Source: Gnetum montanum
Taxonomy: Eukaryota; Streptophyta; Gnetopsida; Gnetales; Gnetaceae
Length of the DNA: 64,000 nucleotides
Reading direction: 5' to 3'
Assembly (NCBI GenBank): GCA_015680685.1
Contig: MNCI01004832.1
Location: forward strand, 124,098-188,097
In this document: positions 12,538 to 22,970 of the stretch, one piece after another
Layout: the number at the start of each line of letters is the position of its first letter
How positions within the stretch are numbered: the first letter of the stretch is position 1
Made by a program: the position numbers and the translations under genes
Notes under the pieces: generated by a model
Databases searched by the model: none
The model's input: the letters and a program-made list of their open reading frames with translations, nothing else
What the model was told of the DNA's origin: nothing

Positions 12538-13029
12538 TTGCAATCACATGAGGTTGACCATTAGTAAGGTTGTTTACAAAATTTAAGTTATACCTTACTT
12601 CTGCCTTAATGAATTCATTTCTTATTTTGTGTGATCTAGAGTTAGAAAATTTTGTGGAAATGCCCCCTAAACATTTTAATATTGTGCCCCTTAACTTGAT
12701 TAGGTGGCTTTAAAATTTAATTTCTTGCTATAGGTGAGGAGATAAGATTGTTTTTGGGACATGTTTATCATCATTTTTTGTAATCAATTACCCTTTATAG
12801 TATCCTTCGGACGATGAAAAATTTCAAAAAATTTATATGCAATTTGGAGTATACCCCTCCTCCACGACTATGCTTAACACTTTGTGTTCAAGTAGGTTCT
12901 TTTAGAATAAGAATCGAAGTGCTAGTGAGGGAGTTATGGCTATTGGAACAAAAGGTGTGCAAGTCATGAGTCATAGAAGAAAATTTGAAAAATTCCCCCA
13001 CTTGAATAGTTGAAAACGATGTTGACATG

Positions 13030-13115
13030 TGTAGGGGGTCCATATATATAGTTTCATGCAACGCGATATCACGTACACGATAGCGCAGCCCCGATATCAC
13101 GGCCTATTTAAAGTA
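13030..13115 (-). promoter_or_regulatory. Internal U3-like promoter upstream of the Athila-A second ORF
   Basis: Read on the minus strand, an AGGCC word is followed by GATATC-type repeats (13062-13101), a TATATATA box at 13042-13050 and then CTACACATGT. This is the same order as in the Athila-A LTR: AGGCCCC, GATATC repeats, CTATAAATA, ACACATGTAG. It lies about 500 bases upstream of the ORF start. Homology to the LTR does not clearly extend beyond these words, so it is either a remnant LTR or an independently similar promoter. Confidence 0.5.
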
Positions 13116-13129
13116 GGGTACTTAGAAAA

Positions 13130-14550
13130 ATTGATAAATTTTTGAAATTCTAAATTCAAAAATGAAGGAATTGAAGTCAGTGTAAAAGGTCTAGGGTAAT
13201 ATTAAATAGTCCTGAAGGCACAAAAAATATAATGGTATAGAAGCTAGCAATGGAATGCATGAATCGGATGAGGAGAAAGGACATGTGTTGGTTCAGAGGA
13301 ACATTTGAACTAGAAGGATAATGATGGAAAGATTATCGTAATTCTTGAAGGGTATAAAATGATGTGATGATGATGTGTTATGAGTGTAGATTACAAGGGT
13401 TACACAAGTGGGTCCTCCCCAAGGCAGGTTCCAAACTATAATGCCCTTGCGTAACCACACCTTAAAATGTTCGTAGGCACTAGAAGGATTAAATGTAATC
13501 TACACCAGTTCCACAAAATACACACATGTAGATACCATCATGATGAGGTATGAATTCAATGCTACACAAGACACAAGTCACAAATTCATGAACAATGAGA
13601 TGAGGTGAATTGTAGAAGGGATTGCAGAGATTGGGACATGAGGTAACTGACTTAGGCACAATGAATCCTCAGTGTACGGCATGGTTAATGTGTCATTAAC
13701 CCGTTGTTCAAAAATTAGGACCAAGTCCATTCCTTTGATCAGTGACATCACATTGTTTTATCCCAATGATAGAAAAAAATAAGAACATCATTATGGCAAG
13801 ACATACGATCACTTGGCATTTCATATAAGGGAGGAGTGATTTTTATTTGTGGCACTCTTCTTCTCTTTTCTCTTTTTTTTTGAATGAATGCTTAAGCTAG
13901 AAAATCCACCTACCTTCAAGCATGGGCACATGTCTTTCTAGTGGGACCCCCTACAATAGCATTGAGTTTGCTTGATTAAGTGGCTTTTGATTACTCTTAC
14001 TTCCATTTTTCATTAGATCTACAAGGATCTTAGTACAACCAGGCTACATGATAACTCCTACAAATGTCACAAAAGAGAATCCACAAGTCCCCTTAATGTT
14101 ACACCTTGGCCATTCCCACTTAGTCCATCCTTCTTCTCTCTGGTTATAATAAACACAAGGTTACTTTAAGTTTTAATGATTAGGAATATCATTGTACCCA
14201 TGGTAGAACCTCTTATTAATGGAATGGGTAGGTGGATGTTGTGTGCTCGCTATTCAAATAATTAGTCACTTGAGACTTGATAGCAGAGAACAACACCTCA
14301 ACCAATGAGTCACATGAGTGCTTTATTCATAGATGAGATTACTCATAAAAAGATAAAAATATAGAAAGATAAAGCAATAAATTAAAAGGTGAAAAACTGG
14401 AAAAAAAAAGTTGAAAAATTAAAGAAACAAAAAAACAATTATAAATTTTGTGTTGTTAGAATGGAGGATACCCCCAATAGCTAAATGGTTGAGCATGGAT
14501 AGAATTAATAAATGGAAGGTTAGGATCCTTGCATGTTGGAAATATTGGGA
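13130..14550 (-). other. Athila-A noncoding stretch resembling the Athila-B 3' region
   Basis: No protein signal. Short blocks parallel Athila-B downstream of its integrase. One is 'acatgtctttctagtg' at about 13929 against about 41928; another is a block around 13400-13450 against 41455-41500. If this correspondence is right, gag is joined directly to the former post-integrase region and the whole of pol is missing. Confidence 0.45.
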
Positions 14551-14551
14551 C

Positions 14552-15190
14552 CTAGTCATACTTACCCCATTGGGGTTCACACACTTGATTAGATTTGACA
14601 TAGTGGGGCAAGTTATAAGATGTGGTTAATTTATAAGGAGTTGACCCACTATGGTACTTGTGACTGTAAGATGCTATGCAAAGATCAACATGTCTCCCCA
14701 TGTGTCTATATTCATTAGGCCACATGGTTGTTGGAGTATTGAGTGGTGGCCCTAATAAGGTAACATGAGGCACTAGGTTTGAAGAGGAAGATGCACCACA
14801 GTGTTGGACTTGTGCTGAGTTGGTGGATGTAGTGGATTCTGAACTATGGTGTCCCTTTCTATGGTCATGTCTAAAGAAGGGATGCCTATGATGTTGTGGA
14901 TGATTTCCACTACTATTGATAGTAGAAGCACAAGTAACATTCGTGGGTTGATGTTGTGGTGCAAATCCTTTGGGTATAATAGGTGGAAATCTGGAAGGAG
15001 GTGAAGGATTAGAATTTTGAAATTGAGGAGAAGTGTAAGGTACCTAAGGTGGTGGTCCTGTTGGTGAGGATATGGGTTGATAGTATTGAGGAGAATAATA
15101 ATAATGTGGTGAGATAGAGGATGTTGACCCAGTTGGGAAAATAGGATGTTGAATTTAATAAGCACTTAGGTTCAGATGGTATGAAGGGTG
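14552..15190 (-). pseudogene. Athila-A gag, C-terminal part
   Basis: A proline-, serine-, histidine- and tyrosine-rich tail of Gag. The minus-strand frame at 14552-14773 ends in a stop, and frames further right are open in pieces (14773-15165 and 15009-15224), so there are frameshifts. The composition and position match the P/S/Q-rich region that precedes protease in Athila-B (54710-55100). Tat-A inserted at 15190/32432 cuts gag here. No protease follows. Confidence 0.6.
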
Positions 15191-16793
15191 TGTAGCGACC
15201 GAAAATGTTAGTGGCTAGAAACACTGAGAGGTTGTTCAGGTGAACAATTTTAACCCTGGATCTATATGAGGGATATGCTAGAAAAAACGGAAGTGGGGCA
15301 CCTTGAACAGTCTAGTCGATCAAACAAGGAATTAATCAGTGTAACTTAACCTTTCATAAATGTTGATTTAATTACGAGATGCGTGAGGCAAAATCGATGA
15401 TCAATAAATGTAGGAATGTAGAAAATAATGTTAAATAGCCATAACAATGAGGAAATAACAAAATAAGCTAGGGCAAGGAAATGCACTACTACAAAATCGT
15501 GGGTTCGATTCTCTTCCTTGTTTGAAGTGTACAACAAATTACACAATGCTAGAGGTGCATAGAGAGTTCAAGAATGACCAGGATGCTCAAAATGTGCCAA
15601 CTATGCCTTTGAGTGAGAACTTTCAAGCCAATAGTGCAAAAATGCCAACCCAAAATCACCAAAAATTGCCAAAAAAAATTGCCAACTACTCTCTTTAATG
15701 AAAAGATGCTAGTTCTTGCTGCCAAAAAACCAACCTTCTCACAAAAAATCCAATCCTTTGAGCGTTGCTCATCAGGGTATTTATAGGGCTAGGAGCAGGC
15801 AAGATATGCAGTCTAGGTGCCACGTGTCCTAGACCTGATGTGCCCGTACTGCATAGATGTGCAAAGCCTGTCATGAACTTGCTACACTTCCACCATGTTG
15901 TTGAAACTAGAGATGTTGAAGTCAAGATGTGCCAATAATGGAAGCAAGAAATGAAGTACATTGATGTAGAGTAGCTGCTTGCTGCACTATGCTATGCTAT
16001 GTAGTGTAGCATATTGGCATAGCGTAGCTACTTGCTATGTTGTGCTACACTATGTAGCGTAGCACAACGTAGCCACTCGTTTGAAAAAAGAAACTTGCGT
16101 TAAAGTTGCTAGCTTTTGTTGAAAGCCTTGGTTTATGCAGGGTGGATTTTTGAAGCACTTTGTTGATTGTAGTATAGTGTAGTAGCCAATGTGACTTGTA
16201 TTTCTATTAAAATAGTGGGACTTTATGAGAAAATTTTTCCTGTGGTTCAAATGCTAACTGAGACATGGTAATCTTGGAAGCCATAATGCCTTAGATGCAA
16301 TCCTTTTGCCAAAGCAGCCTGGCAGAAGATTCTTTGTGTATTTCAATCTTGCTATGCTACGCTACGCTATGTAGCATAGCATAGCGTAGCACTCTGTGTT
16401 GGCTGAACTCTAACTTTCCCTTGCGTGAACATCTTGCTAAAACTTATAGTTGAACACTTGTTTGATTTTTTTGAAGGCTTGCTATGTTGCACAGCATAGC
16501 AGACCTCTCTACTAGAAAACTTGCTGAACTCTTTCGTCCATCTTGAGCATCGCCAACAACTCCAAGCACGGTTTCTGAGTAGACTGTCAGTTGGGTGAAA
16601 CACCAAGATGGATAGGCCGAAGAGTCCATCGGGCCTGTCAACTTTGGAGATAGAAAACATGCTAAACTAAATAGTCTAAACTTAGTGCATCCATTTCCTA
16701 CCAAAGGATCATTAGGCTACACTTATGGAAATTCTTGCCTTAATTCCAAGACCCTAGTAAAGCAAGAATGCCTCAAAATTTTATGATGTTTCA
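15191..16793 (-). repeat. Tat-A 3' LTR
   Basis: Collinear with 30817-32431, with many transitions. It contains a TATA box (CTATAAATA on the minus strand, 15779-15787). Several clusters of the words GCTACGCTA and TAGCGTAGC are present, one of them a near-perfect hairpin at about 16351-16392. Confidence 0.93.
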
Positions 16794-16813
16794 TTGGTTC
16801 CTCTTTGTCGATG
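16794..16813 (-). other. Tat-A polypurine tract
   Basis: The minus strand reads CATCGACAAAGAGGAACCAA directly before the LTR start TGAAACA. The block is near-identical to those of Tat-B and Tat-C. Confidence 0.75.
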
Positions 16814-18175
16814 TCTGGAGGATGGGCCTAAGAGACATCGAAAAAGAATATGAAACACCACAAAAGACAAGATGCTAACATTTCTCCTCAGTAGTTTCCG
16901 TGATGTCACTTAGCTACGCTTGAGAGTACTAGGATAGTCATGTAGGGAAAGGGGGAAAGGATAGAGCTATGAGGATAGTCTCAGGAAGGGAAAGAAGTAG
17001 TAATGTGGTCCTTCTTTGGAGTGCTTGTGAGGGAGTTGATATACATAAGCATCTTTCCTTTGTAGGTTTTTGACATCTCATTGGAATGCTTAGAGATGGT
17101 CACTGCAAAACAACTGATGTGCCATTTATTTTAGGCACATTTTTTTTGCGTGAGCTTTTGTTCTTTTACTTTTTTCTCTTGCTATTTTGCCATTTTCATG
17201 TGTAAACAACCTTGTTGTTGTAGGACAGGTGTTTCCTCCCCCTAGGACAAGTTGTGTTACATCCACATGGGGCTTTGACCTACCTATAGATGCTTCCCAT
17301 GCGACGAGTTGCATTACGCACTTCATGGACTTTGCGATTGAGCATATGGGAGGGCTTTATAGGCATCGGGAAAAAAACTTGTAAAAGAGGTATGAGAAGG
17401 AGGAATTGAGGGTGTAAGAGATGAGGTAAAGGAGGTTAAGGGGGAGGATAGGATGTGCACTCCCAAGTAGCTAGGCTAGTCAAGATGACCACCTTGGAAT
17501 GATATAGTGTCCTGCAGCCTTGGCAAAATGCACCTCTAACTGACACCCCTCTAGCACGTACCCTGTAAACACAACAGAGAGCAAACCAGAAGAAACAACC
17601 ATCAAGTAAAACAAAGTCAAAGGTCCTACTTACTTTAGACGTCATTGGAACAATGGAGATTGTTGTTGAGCCATGCACCGTCCAAACCAGGAAGGTCAGC
17701 AGTGGCTTTGGTAGCATCAACATGAAGCAGTTGGCATGGAGGTGGCTAGGAATTATGGTAATGCGAGTGTTCAGGAGTCCCTGCCCAAGGCAAACATCAT
17801 GCAGTCTAGCTGTAAGGTGAGGTGCCCAACAGCTGAATGTCTTTGGTGCTCGAGCACTGGTAGGGGCTAGAGGATAGCAACATTATGGTTGGGCCACAAT
17901 AGTGCTGGGACTCCAATAGTAGGTACCAACCATAGCGACTACTGCCAGGGTGAAGGGCCATGGTAGCGGTAGCTCTGGAAGGTCAGCAAGATGTCATTCG
18001 ACATCTCTAGAGGATCAGCAAGATGCCAGGGGCAATGGCGTTGCACATATTCCAGAGGATTTTTTATTGGTATCGTGAACTACATTCTAGAACTGCAACA
18101 TCCCACCTCATGTTAGCACTGTGCATGCTCACTTGCTTGATGAGTCATGGATGCCTGCTAAGGATGTGCCACGAA
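16814..18175 (-). other. Tat-A 3' noncoding region
   Basis: Between the polypurine tract and array B. No protein family is recognised; the open frames at 17126-17326 and 17436-17723 are short. The block around 17515-17610, with a 'cctgtaaacacaac' word, is matched in Tat-B at about 46130-46210, so the 3' region is shared by the two elements. Confidence 0.5.
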
Positions 18176-18179
18176 CCTA

Positions 18180-18760
18180 GATTAAGGTCCTGGTAGACCA
18201 TTTGATGTGCTGGTTTAAGGTCTCAGTAGACTGTGGTACACTAGTTTAAGGTCCTAGTAGACCGTCTGTGCCAGTTTAAGGTCCTAGTAGATTGTTGTGC
18301 TAGTTTATCGTCATAGCAGACAATCGCTATGCTAATTTAAGGTCATAGTAGACCACTGTGCTGGTTTAAGGTCCCAGCAGATTGCAATGCTAGTTTATCA
18401 TCGTAGTCGATGGTTGTTATGCTAGTTTAAGGTCCTAGCAGACCGCTATGCTAGTTTAAGGTCCCAGCAGACTGTAGCACTAGTTTATCATCGTAGCAGA
18501 TGGTGGATTGGCCAGTTTAAATTCGTAGCGAACTGTATGTGCCAGTTTAATGTCATGGCGAATGGTCTACATGCTAGTTTAACGTCCTAGAAAACCATCT
18601 GTGCTAGTTTATAGTCATAGCAAATTGTCTTTGCCAGTTTTACATCATAGCGGATGAACTTTGCTAGTTTTACGTCATAGTGGATGTTGGTTTGCCAATG
18701 TTACATCATAGCGGACGTTGGTTTGCCAGTGTTACATCATAGTGGATGATTACTTACCTT
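18180..18760 (-). repeat. Dyad minisatellite array B of Tat-A
   Basis: Roughly 17 units of 30-36 bases. On the plus strand each has a core like GCTAGTTTAAGGTCNNNNNNGACC. Units with GGTC and GACC dominate on the left (for example 18248-18263). Units with CATC and GATG appear on the right (18646-18750). The spacer is almost always six bases. The array follows the integrase end, in the position where Tat/Ogre elements are known to carry hypervariable tandem repeats. Confidence 0.85.
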
Positions 18761-20090
18761 TGCTCATGCATTAGATGTAGTAGAGCTTGAGATACGAATG
18801 ATTTATAGGATTTGTAAACTCATTGCCATCCATGCCTACCAACTTAAAGGCCCCGTTCCCATAGGGTTTTGTGACCATGAATGGACCTTCTCAATTTGCT
18901 AAGAATTTGTTCACATGTTCATGGACAACCTTGAGAATGAGGTCCTCCTTTTTTATCGATCGTTGATGTGGGTTTGCGTGATGCTTCTTTCGTTGCTTGT
19001 TTTGATATTGCTCTATGTGACCAAGTGTCTGTGCACGCTCCTCCTCTATGGAGTCGAGGTCAATGATCATCGACTCGTTGTTCTGGACTTCGCTCACAAT
19101 GTTTGACAGGATTATTTGAAGTGATGGTACTTGCAACTCAAGAGGTAACACTACATCACATCCATAAACAAGACTGTAAGGAGTCTTACTTGTTGCAGTC
19201 CTGCATGTTATCCTGTAATCCCACAACACATAAAGGATTTTCTCATGCCATCGCCTCTTGTTATTGTTAAACATTTTCTTGAGCAAGTTGATGATGGCAT
19301 TGTTCAAAGCTTCTGCCTATCCATTTTCCTGTAAGTAGTATGGTGAGAAGAATGATTGCCTAATGCCAAGGTTGCTGCAAAAGGTTCTAATTTTTGCACT
19401 ACTAAATTATGGTCCATTGTCGGTCACAATCATCATGGGGAGTCCAAACCTCATCACAATGTTATCTAATATGAAGTGGCAAACTTGTTGAGATGTAGTC
19501 TTCCTAAGGGGAATAGCCTCCACCCACTTTGTAAAGTACTTAGTGCCGATGATGATGAAGTTATGCCCTATGAAAGACTAGTCCTCATTGTTGGAATGGC
19601 CACGTGATCTACATTGAATGCAACTCTGTAGGTGAAACATGTATGAGATTTATGTATCATTGGCATGTATCACAAGTCTTAACTTTATCTAGGCAATCAT
19701 GCTGCATGTGAGGCCAATAGTACCCTAGGAATCTAATTTTTGCTACCATGGCCCTTGGTGCTATGTGTCCACCACACAGTCCCTTGTGTACCTCATTAAT
19801 GACCTTCTACACTTGCTCCTCGATTACACATGCCAACAATATCCTATCAAAGGAGCATTTGCACAAGGCGTTGTCTCCCATGAGCACATATTACCAAGCA
19901 TGCTTATGGATTGCATCACTTTGGGTAGATGTCAATCCGCGTGGGGGCTCACCATGTTGCAAGTAGGATTTAATGTGCGCATACCACTACTAAGTGTTTA
20001 CAGTGCTAATAGAGGCTACATGTATAGCTTGAGTGATAGGCTCCATACACTTGGTAATCAAAGCAGGCAAACTTTCGAATAGGTGTGGTG
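18740..20090 (-). pseudogene. Tat-A integrase
   Basis: DDE integrase that would insert the cDNA into host DNA. On the minus strand the order is normal. At about 19740-19660 there is a zinc-binding end with YYWPHMQHDC and CDTCQ. The core includes KYFTKWVEAIP at about 19545, a TDNGP motif (second catalytic D) at about 19415 and an ENGWAEALN-like stretch (catalytic E) around 19320. It closes with the typical RTATSKTPYSLVYG region at 19200-19150. The first catalytic D region (around 19600) is degraded. Open from 19307 to 18891 and broken elsewhere by stops and shifts. The C-terminal tail runs into array B. Confidence 0.85.
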
Positions 20091-20690
20091 GCACATTTAA
20101 TGCTAAGGTGGCCAAGGTGTCTACTACGGTGTTTTCATTACATGACACGTGTTGAACATCCATTGTTGCAAACTATTTAAGCAAAATTTTTTGCTAGGTC
20201 ACAATAGGGCTACAAATGAGTAGCTTTGTAGGCATAGACCTCAGTGATTTGATTCACAATAAGTTATGAATCACCGTGGATCATCAGATGTTGAATTTAT
20301 AATGCTTAGGCTACTAAGAGGCCCCTAAGGAGTCCTTCCTACTCTACCATGTTGTTCGTATAAAGGAATGTGAACCGATAAGTAAATGGCTAAATTTCCC
20401 CAGAGGGGAATGTCATGACGACTGCTGCAGTACCACCATGTGTAGTTGAGGCACCATCAAAGTCTAAAGTAGCTTCAAGATGAGATGGGATAGCATTGAC
20501 GGTGCTAACATGCTCGTCAGGGAATTCGGGTTCTATGGTTACCTGATCATCGATGGGTGAGTCCGTGAGTTGCGTAACTATAGCTTGATCTTTCATTGAC
20601 AATTGGCTCACATAATGCAAGTTAAATTCCACTGCTATGGCTTTCCACCAAGCTATCCTGCTACATTTGTATAGATTGTTCATGATAGCC
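20090..20690 (-). pseudogene. Tat-A archaeal-like RNase H
   Basis: A second RNase H after the RT-linked one. The minus-strand translation shows DFDGAST (first catalytic D) at about 20470 and P.G then TNNMVE at about 20350 (catalytic E, followed by a stop where Y is usual). HGDS (third catalytic residue) lies near 20275, and a QITEVYAY-like helix follows. This second domain is a known hallmark of Tat-lineage plant elements, where it is thought to degrade RNA in hybrids in place of the weakened gypsy RNase H. The frame is open from 20683 to 20390, then broken. It sits between the first RNase H and integrase as in the family. Confidence 0.8.
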
Positions 20691-22180
20691 TAGAGTACAT
20701 TTCTTTTGCAAATGATGTTAACCTTGCTACGAAACAGGTAATGCCTCCACTTCTTTAATGCAAACACTAGCGCGAGGCAATTTCTCTCCACCTTGTTATA
20801 TTTCACCTCATATGCTATCAATGCATGACTTAGATAATACACTGGAATCTCAGAGTTGTCATCCTGTTTCTGACATAACAGTGCTGCAATAGATGTGTTT
20901 GAGGTGGCAAGGTAGATGTAGAAAGGCTTATCCCTCTATAGTGGGTAAATAGTTAGGAAGTGTAAAAGCTCTTTCTTCATATCATCAAAGGCTTGTTGGC
21001 ATTGTGTTGTCCATTCAAAGTTAACCCCTTTCTTTAGTAAGTGTTGCATGGAGGGTAACTTTTCAGTCAACTTTTCTATAAACCTTTTGATGAACTGCAC
21101 CCAACCTTGCAACCCACACAATTATTTAACGTTTTTAGGGGGTGCTAGATTAGCGATGGCCTTAACTTTATCAAGGTCCACTCGTATTCCAGCCTCTAAT
21201 GCTACAAACCCTAACATGTGTCCAGTTCTCACCCCGAAGACACACTTTTTTGGGTTGATTCATAAATCATCCATCTTGCAGCATTTGAGGACTACACCTA
21301 GATTGTTGGGATGATTAGCAACCATTTTAGATTTGACCGCTATGTCATCCATGTAGTCGTTTAATGTTTCTAGGATGCAGTCGCTAAAGATGTATGTCAT
21401 GGCTCTTTGGTAGGTTGCTCCAGTGTTTTTGAGCCCAAAGGGTATCATGGTATAACATAAGGTGCCCCATGGGGTCATGAAAGTTATTGCTAATTGATGC
21501 TCTAGGTCGATGCAAATTTGATTGTAGCTAGAGAAACTGTCCATGAAGGATAACAGATGATCAATACTCGGCAGTGGGAAGTCATCTTTGATCATTTCTT
21601 TGTTCAGATCCAGGAAGTTTATATAGATTCGTATTTCTCCCATTTTCTTTGAAACCACAATGATGTTTGACATCCATTCTGAGTAATCAACTACCTAGAT
21701 GAAACCAGCCTGATACAGCTTAGTGATTTCATCACATACGGCCAATGTGATCTCTAGTTTAACCTTGCAAGCCTTTTGCTTAACTACTTTCATACACAGG
21801 TCCAAGACAATGTTGTGTGGATCTAAGCTTAACATGTCATTATAAGACCACACGAATACTTCAATTTTTTCCTGCAATATCTTGGATAAATCTTTGTGTG
21901 TTTGTGAATCTAGGCGGGAGCTAAGTTTTAACATTTTTATTTCCCCCTAGATGTAGTCACAAGCATTTCAATGAGAGGATCCTCATTTACATCCCTGGCC
22001 TCTAAATCTAAGGCTTGGACCAGATGTTCAGGCCAATATGGGGATGTTTCTAAGGACACTAGAGTGCTATCTGCAGATGATTCCTAGTCTATTTACTTTG
22101 GGTTCAGTTGTCTTGCGAGCTTGCAGTGTGGACCTGTCAAGGCTATAGTTGAAGAAAGATCATGATGCATTGCCATTCTT
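20690..22180 (-). pseudogene. Tat-A reverse transcriptase and first RNase H
   Basis: The N-terminal RT lead-in is open at 21934-21695. The polymerase core (21673-21260) shows GEIRIYINFLDLN, a PLPSIDHLLSFMDSFSSYNQI segment with the first catalytic D, TPWGTLCYTMIPFGLKNTGA and the intact YMDD box. The connection domain is open at 21121-20936. The gypsy-type RNase H follows at about 20930-20700, with YYLSHAL and ALVFALKKWRHYL. A stop (TAG) separates the lead-in from the core near 21694, and others follow. The start of this pol part is unclear. It lies beyond the protease by about 5 kb, so translation as one polyprotein would need splicing, as in Ogre elements. Confidence 0.9.
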
Positions 22181-22319
22181 GCTCAACCTACCATAATGAG
22201 ATAAATGCAAGTCAAGTAATACCTTTTTGTAGCAACAATGCATAGCAAATGTTTGCAAAACAATAATGAAATATAAATACTTAAAATGATTATAAAATAT
22301 GATACAACGTTTTCAATAT

Positions 22320-22700
22320 GTCAGTTTAAGATCGTAACGGACTGCCTAGATGCGAAAGTACAAAACTACTAGTTTAAGGTCTTTGCGGACCGCTAATAGG
22401 TTATATCAAAAGTATTAGTTTAAGGTATTTGCAGATTGCTAATGAGTTATGTTAAAAAGTATTATTTTAAGGTCTTTGCAGACTACTAACGGGTTGTGTT
22501 TGTAAAGGTAAGTGGTTATTAGTTTAAGGTCTTTTCATACTACTAACTTGATCGAAGCTATGAATCAAAATTGCTAGTTTAAGGTCTTTGCAGACCGCTA
22601 ACTTGATTGAAACTACGAATCAAAATTGCTAGTTTAAGATCTTTACAGACTGCTAACTTGTTATGCTTGCGAAGGCAAATGGCTAGTTTAAGGTGGGTCG
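22320..22700 (-). repeat. Dyad minisatellite array A of Tat-A
   Basis: About seven units of roughly 50-60 bases. On the plus strand each has a core CTAGTTTAAGGTCTTTGCNGACC and a following CTAACTTG-like filler. The GGTC...GACC dyad with a six-base spacer is exact at about 22377-22392 and 22581-22595 and decayed in others. It lies between RT and the antisense gene, on the other side of pol from array B. Confidence 0.85.
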
Positions 22701-22830
22701 AGGCTTTCAGTTGGGCTCGCCCGCCACGATGAAAATAGTGCTGCTACGCTATGGAGGGAGTGCTACGCTGTATGAAATGTACCACATTAATTGGAGTGAG
22801 AAAATGGTAAGTTTCTTTTCACCGTATTGG

Positions 22831-22840
22831 CTATAAATAG
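22831..22840 (+). promoter_or_regulatory. TATA box of the antisense gene in Tat-A
   Basis: CTATAAATAG on the plus strand, 140 bases before the start codon at 22971/22974 and opposite in direction to the element's own transcription. A short GC-rich inverted repeat (GGGTTTACCCCC) follows it. The spacing gives a leader of about 110 bases if transcription starts 30 bases downstream. Confidence 0.6.
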
Positions 22841-22970
22841 GGGTTTACCCCCGATAAACTCGTCATTTTCACTGTAACAATGCAGAGCCTACATCTAGAG
22901 TGTAGAGCGGTTGTGCTAACATAGAGCAAGGTAGTTTAGCATAGTGACTAAGAAAGAATCTACAACCAAT

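Noticed and set aside
18180-18760. Regularly spaced repeats that could suggest a CRISPR array
   Set aside because: Units vary as much as the spacers, there are no unique spacers or cas genes, and the setting is a plant retrotransposon. It is a minisatellite.
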